From NCBI GenBank assembly GCA_028753945.1, contig JAPNXP010000001.1, forward strand, positions 3,586,501 through 3,650,500: DNA of 64,000 bases, given 5' to 3'. The notes below the pieces were generated by a model. That model made no database searches, had not been told where the DNA came from, and was given only the letters and a program-made list of their open reading frames with translations. Position 1 is the first letter of the stretch, and the number at the start of each line of letters is the position of its first letter. The position numbers were made by a program, and so were the translations under genes. Positions 11,631-22,639 of the stretch are shown here, piece after piece. This DNA is from Hexactinellida sp. DTS-2022 (taxonomy: Eukaryota; Porifera; Hexactinellida).

Positions 11631-13873
11631 CATGGCCTATTATAGTAACTATACATAATGTCCCACAGTAACTTGATAATTTTGGACCATGGATGCGGTC
11701 GAAGATGGATTTGTAAATTCTAAATCAAGTCGATTGCAAGCTGAATTATTTATAAACTAAGTGGCTAATATTTAATTCAAATATTTTGTGTCCATTGTAA
11801 ATAAAAATACTTTCGTATATTATACCCCTTCCTTGTATGAATTAGCTAATATCACTAATGATTGGACTGGACAATAATTAATAAATTTAGTATACATCTA
11901 TGTAATAGTACAAAAGTACACATCTATATAATAGTTAAATAGAAAACATACATTAATGTATTATACATTTTCTTAAACAAGATACAATAATACACATTAT
12001 ACAAGTAACATTAGAATTAATAATACAGACCGAAATGGTGCTCTAGTGGGTCTGTCTGTAAAAAAGATGTTTGGAGATAAGAAAATCCACAATTTTCTTA
12101 CAGATGGCTAGTTATTTGGGGTAACGCAACACAAGCATGTCTAAAGCTTGTAAAAGCTTCCTTTACTTCCTTTCCAGGAAGTGATCTCCAGGCTTCTAAC
12201 CAATAGACAACTCGCCTCAAAAAAGAAAAGCGCTCGTCATTACCCACTAATGGGCTAGAGAATGATAGTTTAAACGAACATAGTTGTATGGATTGTTTAC
12301 ATTAAACATTTTCCAGATCGAGAGAAAATTTTGGATAAAATCCGACGTATCAGTTTGTAATTCTAGACAACGTAGGTGATTTTGAACAGCTAAAGCAGCT
12401 ACTGTTGATTCATGAATAACTTTTAAGACAAGTTTGACATTTTGGCGCTCTAGAATAGAAGGGTAACTAGATTTCAAAGTTAGGCGTTGGGGAAGTTTGG
12501 TTTCTCTGAATTGTAAAGGACTCTGACATCCCGAAAAAAAGCTGAACATAATCTCAAAGGAACAGTAATATGTGTGAAAATTGTCTAAATCAGGATAAGC
12601 GATGTTTTGCTGTCTCATATTTGATTGAGCCAATTAATTATTTCGAATCGTTTTAGAATGTGGACAAAATAAAACATAAGAAAAAGTGGCCTGTTGATAT
12701 CCTAAGGATGAGGTACTCGAGTCTCTAGCTTACCAACAGGGGAAAACAATTTGAAGAGTTCACATTTAGAGGATAGTTATCAGTTGAAATTACCTGAACC
12801 AGTAGTCCACAAAATACAATATCTTCAATACAAGATTGTATAACAGAAATTATCTTTTCAGCAGAAATAGATGCGCATGGCAATAAACGGACAATACAGG
12901 ACCATTTTTTATGAAGACTACACCATGATAGCAAATACTGTTTTGGTTGGATCATCAGGATTTAGATTAGAACCAACTAGTTTTCCTACTTTGTAAGATA
13001 TTACCGATTTGATGTGTATTTCATCCATTTGGATAATGACATGCTTTTATAGAAAAATATTTAGTCGCTTGTTTAAGAAAAGAGAATAATTCATTTTCAA
13101 GTCCAAAAGAGTGATATAGCTTTTCTAAGGTATGGAAGTGTGGAAGAGAGAAACAAGGTAAACTCTGGAGATACTTGTAGCAAGCTGGCGAAATCATGTG
13201 TGTTTTAAGTGCCAAAATTTGAGCATTCGAATTATATCGAATCGAAGGAGAGACGTCTGCGTTTTGTATTAGACTGTGAAGATTAGTATGATGGACAACC
13301 TGGTAAGTAAACTGGTACTGACCAATCTTTTAACTTGGGATTTTAGTGTTGAAGCTCGTGGTAAGTCCCATCTCCGTTAGGAACTTTGTGGGTGTACTCA
13401 ATATACTCTTCTCTAAAATGTTTCACGCATACAAAACAGTTTTCAGATTATCTACATCTTCCCTATGCAGAACTCGAATCCAAGACTCTCTAGTTCATCC
13501 GGCTGTTGAGGCATTCTCAATATTTGGAAATACGATCTTCTGGATTGTAGTTACTCTTACAACCGGGAGCACAGCATGCATTTAGCATTCTGATTGATGT
13601 AGTAGCTAATATACTATAACAAAAGGAATCTAAATAATTAGTTTGGGAGTGGGTATGTTGATAAGTGACTTATACAAAAATTAGTATAAGAAACAAATAA
13701 AGGAAATTTCATGTTGGATATCATATAATGCAGCTCATATTCATATATTATGGTTTATTGTAAATAATTAAATCATGACAGAATATTGTGGTTACCTAAA
13801 ATCCCCATCTTCGACCGCATCCATGGTACCAAATTCGTAGTTTACAGTTAGGCCTTATGTAAAGTATGCTATG
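11631..13873. mobile_element. P-element-like transposon, decayed
   Basis: Both ends share an imperfect inverted repeat of about 70 bases starting CATGGCCTA (left) and CATAGCATA (right, inverted). It contains a perfect 23-base core around ATGGATGCGGTCGAAG at about 11690-11712 and 13807-13829. Flanks carry a near-duplication, ATATTTG against ATATTGG. The inside is a THAP/P-type transposase relic on the minus strand. A single related end lies at 37440-37510. Confidence 0.75.
12247..13588 (-). pseudogene. P-element/THAP9-like transposase, frameshifted
   Basis: It starts at 13588 with MLNACCAPGCKSNY, the first Cys pair of a THAP zinc finger. Then come RESWIRVLHRED (the conserved Trp) and CVKHF (the Cys-x-x-His pair), but in three different frames with stops. 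Next is the P-type helix-rich region (13215-13021), with ISPACYKYLQSLPCFSLP. This runs into the RNase H-like core at 12955-12725, with an ISTDNYPLN-type motif, and a VHILK...INWLN block at about 12640 that matches the conserved DPxHxxKxxRNNWL of P transposases. The C-terminal third (12633-12247) is a 128-codon open frame. Many frameshifts make it inactive. The family assignment rests on motif order. Confidence 0.75.
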
Positions 13874-16867
13874 ATATTGGCTAAAAAAATCAGCATTTCA
13901 TTGAATAAATGATATTTAATGTATGTTCAGGGACTCGTTACTTCTAAATTTAGTTTGTGGTGTTAATTGGAATTAGTTTATGGCGGACCGACTTTTAATT
14001 GTGGCCCCATATTCATTGTATTGAATCACTTTTGGTAGCGAAAATAAAGATGATACACTCAGAAGACAAACTATATAAACTTCCATTATATTGTCAGTAA
14101 TTTGCTCATTTCTGGGTTTTCCCGTTCTTTACATAAAAAATGAATTGCAAATCTAGATTTTTGTAATGAGCATTTTGGTGAAATTTTTTCCCAAAGATTT
14201 TTCACATGATTACTTTCATTTTCTAGATAATTTGCTCATTATATCTGACACCTCAATTTATCAAGAAAACTCGACTAATTGCACTAATTTTGAACATTGA
14301 TTTGAATTCCACGTTCCAAATTATCTTAGAATACTGGTCTTGCATTAATTTAATTATCGTGAACATCTTAAATATGGATATGTTCATATCTTAATATTGG
14401 ACCGACACTTTTGAAATGCTATTTACCATGTGGTTAACGTGGACAGAATCTACAAGGGTACAGTCACACTAAAACTAGAACAATCATTTTGAAATTTTCA
14501 TTCAAAGGTATTTTGGAGTGTTGAATTCAAATACTTTGTCAAAATTTGCGTAACTTGTACATTTCACTGTTAATACGATAATGAAGGATAACCTGAGCCA
14601 CTACATATCAAAATCTAACCTGAAATTTATCTTAAAAACCCCCAAAACTACAAATTTAGAGATTTAAAAAACTAAATTATGTAAAGACTAACTTTGAAAA
14701 TTGCCTAAACTATTGCCAATATAATGGATTGTTTCAATACTTTTGTACATTAAATGTATTTATGTGATGATATATAATATCGAAACGGACAGCCCTCATG
14801 CGCGCAAGTCATCAAAGATTTCCTCGACACAGCTATAATTGTTGGGTCTGAAATTGTTTGTGCTCTTGCAGGCCGCTTGGAAATTTAGGCCACATGCAAC
14901 GTTCTAACTGGGGCATGTAAACCAATTTTGTAGTATTTAGACTCAAACTACAGAAATTCTTCTCTCACAGGCCCTGACCACAATTAATATTTTTTTTAAA
15001 TTATGAGCTCAATATGGTGGGATGTCTCATGACATTCTAAATTGAGTTTACATATATTTCAATTTTAATAAGTCATTTTGCATTGCTTGCCAAAGTACAA
15101 ACATTGGCCGGTTTCAGTCCTTTAAAACATTTCCATTAATCAGCGAAATATTCTTTGTATTCATTGTGCAACTTCTATAAGATGTGATTAATTTTATAAT
15201 TAATTTCTAAATAATTTTTCATAAAATTCATCCAGTTTAACACTTTTGACCAAGTTGTTCATGGAGCTTCAACTTGACCAAAATATACTTTACCTGTTTC
15301 TCTGACTACAATGTTGTAAAGTTTGGTAGCAACCCCACATGTTGAGAAATTTGCTTCACAGTGTACCTTTTTTAGCGAGTCAACTTGTTTTGGTCACCTT
15401 ATTGTGTCAATTCCTTTGTTACCATTAATGTCAAAAGAAAACGTATGATCGACAATTTTTCGGTCTACTTTTAAGAACAAATTATTTCAATTAAAATTGC
15501 CAATATGGATTCTTGCTTTCAATTGCAATTACAATTACAATTATAGGGCTTTGTGTTTTTAAAAACAGTTGCAATTACTATTTTGTCAAAAATGTAATTA
15601 ATTGCAATTGAATGAATTACAATTATAATTGAACCCAACTCTGCTTCTAGACTTGCGTTGATGCATCATGCATGGCATCATGTCGGTTGTGCGAGGGGAT
15701 AATGATTTATTTCCCCTCCCCAGCTCAGTTTTGCAACCTTTCCTGTCTTTAAGCTAAGAATATGAATATAACTTTCATATTTATGTTATTGTATTTACGT
15801 ATCAATTTGCAGTATAATTCTACATATAGTGAATGGACAATTTTTGATGTACTTGTGTGCGGACCGAAGTATCGTTTAGGGTCGCGGGCCGTTGTGGCTC
15901 ATGTGCCCGCATAAACGAATTCTAAACACATTAACGTTCACAAAGCGATGATTTATGTATACAAAATATATAATATATAAAAGCGATAGCGGGACAGCAT
16001 CAGTTTAGCAATCTCTCACTGCGTTCGGACATGTACTTGCGGACATGCGGGCTCCGTACCTTGTTTCCTAAATTTGCCTTCGTAAAATTTTATATACTAT
16101 TTTATTGATCAAAATCTCAAAATTTTATAGAACATGCACTTTATGATGCGGACACGTTGGTAACACTAGATTGCCAATAGCTTACTCATTATCGCATGTT
16201 GACGTATTCATTAAAATTTCAGATGGCAGACTAATTGTATATTTTTGTCAGTTTTGTACATTTTGTATTAGAATGAAGCTCCTAATCAATTTATCAACCG
16301 CAGAATAAATTCCTATTGTCACGTAGTCGTTAGTAATCATCACCATAACAACAAATTTAATTATTAATTATCCTTAAAAATTAGCATACCTATGTTTTAA
16401 AATACGCTGAATTGAATGGTGGAAATTATTAAATGATCTAGTGTTACAAAAAAGTTTCAACAAAGGTTTATTTCCACTATGCCCATTGTGACATTTTTCA
16501 TAATCAGTTTGGCCCACGAATGTTTATATTCACGCAGTTCGATTGAGGTATTCAAGATCCTCTCTGGTTATGTTGTCTAGCTATTGGTGGTTAGACAAAT
16601 TTAGGTTGTTCCGTTTTCTAATAGTAATAGTAGTACCACTGAATGCATCTTCTTGAAAGTCGATTATCGTTTAGTTTGTTCTAAAAGTATGATCATATAT
16701 CGTCACATCAAACTTGAGAAGAATAGAATTTTCAAACGATGTTATAGATTACATTATTAGGTTCATACCCTAGCTATATATGGATACTTACTTCACAGAC
16801 AAAGAGCAGTCAATTCCTACTTTTTATAACTATTAGACATCAAATCTACTTTTAGTTGCTCTATTAA
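13874..16867. other. non-coding AT-rich sequence
   Basis: About 3 kb without a supportable gene. A slightly GC-richer patch at 15850-16080, with repeated GCGGAC blocks, may be an old repeat. Confidence 0.5.
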
Positions 16868-17426
16868 ATACGAGCCCTTCGGTCTCGGTCGCTTCGCGAC
16901 GGATCACTCTCTCACAAAAGTCGCTTCGCGACTTTTGTTTGTTTGTGTTAGGCACTACGCAATACAATTAACGGTCGCTTCGCGGCCTTTCCCTCCCCAA
17001 AGCAATCACATTAATAATGAGTTTTAATAGCTCAATAAATTTCAGTTGCACGATAAGAAACCTCGAATCAAAATAATACTAAAAGAAAACAGGCAATAGA
17101 ATAGACAAATGATTGATTGGTTAAATGAATTTATTTTCAATCAATCAAAATCTTTCTATTATGCACAATCTATTTATACTAATTGAATAAGTTATCTAAT
17201 CCACACTGACAAATCCTCGAATTTAATTGGCTAACATATTTTGTCACCTTCAAATGTGAATATTTCTCTTCAAAAACCAAAAGATCGTTGTCGCAGTATA
17301 AAATTACCCCTGTATACAAATTTTCAGCTTTCTGGGACTCGTAGTCTTTCCAATTAATTCTGTACAAACACACAAACAATCAAACAAACACACAACAATT
17401 CCTCTTTTAATATATAGTAATATAGA
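16868..17426 (-). mobile_element. non-autonomous Helitron-like element
   Basis: The minus strand starts TCTATATTACTATATATTAA after an A, followed by a TTGTTGTGTGTTTGTTTG leader. It ends with GC-rich hairpins (GTCGCTTCGCGAC and GAGACCGAAGGGCTCGT, seen inverted at 16868-16950). The left part matches family A ends at 3738 and 46811. The interior resembles the leader at 38.7-39.0 kb. No protein is encoded. Confidence 0.6.
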
Positions 17427-17818
17427 TGTTGTAATACCATATGCAATTCAATTTCCATCAACTATAAGTAACTAAATCTCGATTGATTTGAATTTTTCGG
17501 TGCATAAGTTGAAGTTGAAAAGTGGATGCAACACAGTAACAATCACAATCGGCAAACCAATGTAAATAGCGTTATTATTCATGCTACTATACAAGGCATA
17601 CTTATATATGATCTATTTCTAAGATGGCTTAGGATTAAAGTAATTTATTTTACTTTTTGCACATTCCAATTGGTAGTTCAAATATTTCAATTTTGAGTAG
17701 TAATCATCATGCACAATTTCTTAGCGATTTTACGAGTTTTCTATCAGATTGCTTATATAAGTATTAATAAGCTTATTTGAATCAATTTTTATCGTAGATA
17801 TTTACTGAAATATTTTTT

Positions 17819-19007
17819 AGTGTGCTTCTTCTAGTAGAAAACCTTATAGTAGGGTCCTACTATAGTTTTATACTAGAAGTGCAGATTATTGATTTTCGGT
17901 TATAATTATCGGTCTAACAAATTTGATTAAAAGTCTAACAAAATTCGTTATACCTCTAACAAAATATGTGAAATGTCTAACAGATTTTCCATTACCAAAA
18001 TTACTAAAAAGTCTGACAAAATCACTGAAAAGTCTAACAAGATGACTGAAAAGTCTAACAGAATCATTGAAAAGTCTAATAAAATTACTGAAAAGTCTGA
18101 CCAAAATTACTGAAAATACTTTTCATTAATTGTAGGATTAGGTTAATTTGAGCAGTTAGCTGTATCAGTAATTTTGTTAGACTCCTCATTGATTTTGATA
18201 AACTTTCTAGTAATTTTGGTAATAGCAAATCTGTTAGACATTTCACAACTTTTGTTAAGGTATAACGAATTTTGTTAGACTTTTAACTAAATTTGTTAGA
18301 CCGATATTTAGGACCCATTGAATTTACCTCTGTCGGACTTCCGGCCGACCGGCCGTACGCGATGACCTGACTAGACCATTGGTAATAGAGATTTCAAATT
18401 TGGACAGGAGGTTTAGAATTTCCTGGAGATGTGCACCTCTATATACGATTACTCCATTTCGTTTTCGTTCTTCAGTTAAATCGATATTTGTTTCTGGTCC
18501 ACTGACTCTTTAATAATTCGAATTGTCAATTGAAATTTTTCAGGTTGTATTCTCCTAAGGATGTTCTTTCTATTTATCAATTAAAATGAATAGGTCGTTA
18601 ACTAACTTTAGGTTTTATTAACGATTATTTACATAGATCATCCATCTTCTCCATATTGTAATACTGAACACTATAGAACATATTACATAAGCCTACTATC
18701 TTATATATAATGACTATTATTGATTGATTTGTAAACGACTTCATACAAGTACAATGAAAACACTTGGAAGTTGGAACATTTTACAAGTTGATGATGATGT
18801 CAAATATATTATTCAAAATAGTAACGTAAATACTACACGTATTCCTAATTCTATTTGTAATAATTAATCTTTAATTAATTTAAACATTTGAAGTCTTCAC
18901 AATTCCATCATCAATTAAATTCTATTAAACTAAGATTAAATGTAATTTGAATATTGAAATTCTAGTTAAATTAAAGATTCGCGAAGTGCAATCAGAAGAA
19001 GCACACT
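17819..19007. mobile_element. non-autonomous DNA element, family C copy 2
   Basis: It has the same ends as 2539-3034 (AGTGTGCTTCTTC ... GAAGAAGCACACT) and matching internal blocks (CGTACGCGATG, GTTGATGATGATGTCAA). It is longer because a foldback element was inserted near its left end (about 17892-18318). Confidence 0.7.
17892..18318. mobile_element. foldback insertion with AAAAGTCTAACAAAAT units
   Basis: The left arm (17907 to about 18080) and right arm (about 18160-18306) are inverted copies of each other, both starting TATCGGTCTAACAAATTT from the outside. The inner part is a tandem array of roughly 18-base AAAAGTCTAACAAAAT units. Copy 1 of the host element lacks the block. ATTGA flanks it on both sides, a possible target duplication. 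The VRLFSNF-type peptide repeat on the minus strand is a by-product of the array, not a gene. Confidence 0.75.
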
Positions 19008-20250
19008 CCCATCCCGTCTGTAATGGGCTTATTTATAACTAACTCCCTACGGTTCAGATTAGCATACACTTTATTAATCCCACTCTAGGTAAATTATAAA
19101 TGTATTTATTTCCCATATATTACTCTTCGGACTTGTTTGGCCTATTTTGGGTAGAAATTTAATTAACTTTATATTATACTAGATAAAATTTCCTGTCAAA
19201 TGCATTTGGTTGCTAAGTGAATATAAGTGACTGAAAACTTTCCCATCCGATCTACGGTTTCTGCCAACAAAATCCCTAAAATTATAAATTTAGATTTAAA
19301 TGCACCTTCTGATGTTTCTATTTATTTAATCGTTTCTCTTGAAAAACAATGTAGTTTCTGATATTTTATGGTCAAAATTATAGATCAGCACATCAACTTA
19401 GGAATTAATTCTTGCCATTGAAATTTCAGCAAGATAATTGTATTAGATTCGGAAGTGATTTAGGAGATAGTTATGTTCCACAATTGACAACAATTGCACC
19501 ATGAACGAGCTAGGGTTCCTAAGAGTATTTTGCACCTGTGTTAGTTTTACTCAGCATTCATCTACCCTCTTTAATCTCTATGCGATATTATATTATCTTG
19601 GAATATGACTGAACTTTTAATTATTTTCCCCTTTTAGATTATGATCAATAAACATGGGCGAATAATAAAGGATTGTTATAATTCCAAAATTATGATTAAT
19701 CATCAAATTACCATTGAACGTGCCAAACTACTGTTTTGAGATTAGATACTTCATTTTTTGTTGATACGATTCTGTTTGCAACTATGTATAATAAACTTGT
19801 CAATAATACTCCATTTCTGGCTATCTACTGCCAAAATCTCTATTTCCCTTAAACTGCCCTTTTTCCCACTGTGACGGACTTAATTAACTAATTATTGTGT
19901 TAGGATACCATAATACAGAACCTATTACCTTTCCATCCCCCCACTATTATAAAAAATGTACAATTTACGCTTTCTTTTCCCGGGAGCATGAGAGAGAATG
20001 AGAGAAATTCGACAGACCACGCCCACTATAATAATTGGTAATAGTACCTATTAATAAACTAGATAAAAACGCTTTCCGCTATGACTACTGTAATAATGCC
20101 ATTCCAAATTGTTGCTATCAAGGTTGTTCACAGCATCTATATTCTAAACCTACCTTAAATCATAAATTTATTTTATTTAACTCTTTTACATTTTTTTATT
20201 TTACAATAAATTGAATTTATATTGAATATCTAAGGCAAAATATCCTTTAG
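19008..20250. other. non-coding sequence upstream of the lectin exon
   Basis: No ORF or repeat is recognised. It presumably contains intron of the gene ending at 20624, if that gene is real. No upstream exon could be identified. Confidence 0.4.
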
Positions 20251-20624
20251 GTATGGTTCTTGATGTTTCTGGTGGCAAAAGAGATAGCGGGACCAAAGTA
20301 CAAGCATGGCCTTCTAATAAGACCGAAGCACAACAATGGCATTTTACTCCTGATTGTAGGATTGAATCCGCTTTAAAAGATGGAATGTTCATTGATATCC
20401 GTGAATCTAAAAATTCTAAAGGAACAACTTGTTGTATCTCAGAGAAAAACAATTCAGATTCTCAAAAGTGGCAATTTACTGATGATGGAAATATAGTTTG
20501 CATATTAAACAATAATGTACTCGATATTCGCGGCTCAAATAAAAATAAAGGAACTGAAATAATTTTGTGGCCGAATTGGGGTGGTGAAAATCAAAGATGG
20601 GATGTGGATGAGTGCGATAAATGA
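20251..20624 (+). CDS. ricin-type beta-trefoil lectin domain, terminal exon
   Basis: The exon encodes one beta-trefoil carbohydrate-binding domain of the ricin-B/CBM13 family. Three repeats each end in the family's Q-x-W-like box: QQWHF, QKWQF and NQRWDV. Each contains a VLD/IDI strand (MVLDVSGG, MFIDIRES, VLDIRGSNK) and a GT turn. The reading frame is open back to a TTTAG acceptor at 20250. Starting there gives a split Gly codon (phase 1) followed by MVLDV, the usual GxxLDV start of a trefoil repeat. The exon therefore continues an upstream exon rather than starting at that Met. The stop is at 20622-20624. No upstream exon or signal peptide was found. The domain binds sugars and occurs in many non-toxic proteins; nothing here indicates a toxin. 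Confidence 0.65.
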
Positions 20625-20752
20625 TTAAAATTTATTATTTATTTGTATTATTTCGTACATATTTTGGCTAAATGGAAAAAATAATGTCTATTTAAGTAAA
20701 TGATGAACATTTTGTTCAAATTAAGTGACTATTATTCGGAATTGGACTTGAG

Positions 20753-21110
20753 GTGCTACGCACCTCAAGTTAACGGCCGCTACGTTGCCTTACTCCTCAC
20801 CCTTTTGCCATGGAAAATGGTAGAAAGGGACGTTATATAGATCCCTTTATAAGATTTTTCTTTTTTTTAACTTGTTTTTTATATTCTAAATTTCTAAATG
20901 CGAAATTCGTGTTCAGCATACTTGTTTACCTATAATACCCGTTGAAAGCAAACTTCTAGGTTCATTTTGAATTTTCATTAATTTGTTTACCTATTTTGTG
21001 TAAACAACAATAAATATTCATATAATAAATTTATAAATGCGAAATTCGAAATCAGCATACTTGTTCAATGTGTACCTATTATAACATTTGAAAGTTAGTT
21101 TATATATCAC
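20753..21110 (-). mobile_element. Helitron-like family A copy, truncated
   Basis: It matches 3738-4130 in the same orientation, including the GGCCGC / GCCATGGAAAATGGTAGAAAGG block and the TTTGTTTACCTATTTTG units. It stops at ATATCAC, where a different GC-rich end follows (21110-21175). Confidence 0.65.
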
Positions 21111-21175
21111 AAGCTGCTCGTCCGCGCTACGCGCGTCTTACAACTTGCACTCGGGCCTGCGGCCCTCGCTTGTAT
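21110..21175. repeat. GC-rich double hairpin, probable Helitron-type end
   Basis: Two stems (GCGCTACGCGC and CGGGCCTGCGGCCCTCG) in an AT-rich setting look like a rolling-circle element 3' end. It faces the opposite way to the adjacent family A copy. Confidence 0.4.
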
Positions 21176-21234
21176 TCATGGCAAATACCTTTTCAAATGT
21201 TATACCGGTTGTATTTAAATACTTCAAATATAAA

Positions 21235-21345
21235 ACTACACCCCCTGCCAAATTTCAAGTCTGCGAGCCCTTACCAGTTCCCAAAATAAAGTGTGAACAG
21301 ACAAAGAATTATTGCGTTTAATATATAGTTATATAGAGATATACG
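21235..21345 (-). mobile_element. Helitron-type 5' end (family B)
   Basis: On the minus strand it reads TCTATATAACTATATATTAA, then a TTGTCTGTTCACAC leader, then GGAACTGGTAAGGGCT and GAAATTTGGCAGGGGG. The same block recurs at 28020-28150 and 38920-39018, so this is a shared leader of one Helitron family. Confidence 0.55.
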
Positions 21346-21479
21346 TACATATATATAGTAGATATAGACATATTATATGGTAAGTAGATAGATGCTAGAT
21401 GTGCTGTGAGAATCTAAAAGAGGCAGATGTAAAACAAATAGATTAAAAAGAATAAAATGAAAAAGGAAAACTCACCAAT

Positions 21480-21868
21480 TTATAAGTTAATATTTAATTT
21501 GATCTTGTTGTCTCTAAACAGCATCATCGCCTCTGGGTTCTAAGGTGATTAGTATTAAGCACAATACTTGTATGATTAAAAATAGAAGTTATTTTAAGGG
21601 AACTTACTTCGATGATATCTTGTAGCAGCTTTATTTTTTTAAATTGCAATGCAATTGTTGCATTACCCCGCTTCCGCTTTTTGTGTGAAGGTTCATCATC
21701 GGGGTCACCCGCAGGATCGTGTAATTCACTATTAGCTGGTAATTCGTTAGCTGGTAATTCACTATTAGCTGGTAATTCACTATTAGCTGGTAATTCACTA
21801 TTAGCTGGTAATTTACTAATATCAGAATCAATGGATAGTGTTTGCATTTCTTTGATAGGATTTTGCAT
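21480..21868 (-). CDS. small spliced gene with PANSEL repeats, probably Helitron-borne
   Basis: Exon 1 (21868-21608) has 87 codons. It starts MQNPIKEMQTL, carries four or five tandem LPANSE hexapeptides at about 20-49, an acidic DPAGDPDDEP stretch, then a basic SHKKRKRG patch that could be a nuclear localisation signal. A GTAAGT donor (21607) and a CCTTAG acceptor (21540) bound a 68-base intron. Exon 2 (21539-21480) adds NPEAMMLFRDNKIKLNINL and a stop, in phase 0. It lies downstream of the RepHel gene on the same strand. I do not recognise the family. The splice model is inferred from sequence only. Confidence 0.45.
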
Positions 21869-21918
21869 AATTAGTTAAAAACTTTTTTTTTGTGTATTTA
21901 TAGAACAATTTGTTTTAA

Positions 21919-22075
21919 GACTACTTCGGGAGCCAATGAAATAATGGGCCAATGCGCTAAATATACTGGTGTATTATTTGATTGGACAATTTAAATTTGC
22001 TTATGACTATTTCGGGAGCGAATAAAATAATGTTTCAAAACGCCAAATTAACAGAGTATTATTTGATTGGGCAGG
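21919..22075. repeat. tandem duplication upstream of the PANSEL gene
   Basis: Two imperfect units of about 85 bases start GACTACTTCGGGAGC and GACTATTTCGGGAGC. Each contains a GTATTATTTGATTGG box. They lie directly upstream of the ATG at 21868, so may be promoter elements. Confidence 0.6.
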
Positions 22076-22639
22076 TTAACGAAATAGAAACAGCATTACA
22101 TTCCTATGTTACCTCTTTCTTATAGTGATCTTGTTTGCTGCTGCTACGTATATTTGTGTTGATTTGGAGATATTGATCTAGCTCAGTCCGTAGAGGTGGG
22201 TATAATGGGGTGTTTTTCCCTTTGTGAGGTGTGAGTTTGCTCAAAAGAAAATATAAAACAAATAAACACGTTTTTGTATAAAAATAATGAAATGGATATA
22301 CTTATAGATTTATACATACATCATGGGAAAAAGTAGAAGCTCGAAATAGAATCTTTTAGAATGCAATTACTCAGGAATTACACGCAACAGAGACACTACC
22401 CGAAAGCATTCATTCATGATTCGTAAGAGCTATCATTAAGTAAGTGATTTAAATCACAGATATACAGTAGTATAGAATAATAATATCATAGAGGGAAATT
22501 GTTAAGATCTCCTCTAAATACGTATACACAATGTTGAACTATTAAGTAAATCGGATCAAAATGTTCACTACCTGAAATAATTAGTCTTTTGTTAGACTAA
22601 TCCTAACTTCTGTCCAATGTTGGCATATATTCGTAGGAG

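Noticed and set aside
13346-13585. 79-codon + strand ORF
   Set aside because: It is the antisense shadow of the THAP-domain part of the P-element relic, which has clear motifs on the minus strand.
17179-17379. 66-codon minus-strand ORF
   Set aside because: It lies inside a non-autonomous Helitron-like leader that recurs elsewhere without this frame. No family resemblance.
17886-18104. minus-strand ORF with VRLFSNF peptide repeats
   Set aside because: It is the translation of the AAAAGTCTAACAAAAT tandem array in the foldback element; the repeats explain the frame.
20201-20452. 83-codon minus-strand ORF
   Set aside because: It is antisense to the ricin-type lectin exon, which has three QxW-like motifs in the + frame.
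21631-21831. minus-strand ORF with YQLIVN repeats
   Set aside because: It is another frame of the LPANSE repeat exon and lacks splice support.
22577-22600. hairpin after the RepHel stop as the Helitron 3' end
   Set aside because: The stem is good but no CTRR follows at the expected distance and the spliced gene lies further downstream, so the terminus is left open.
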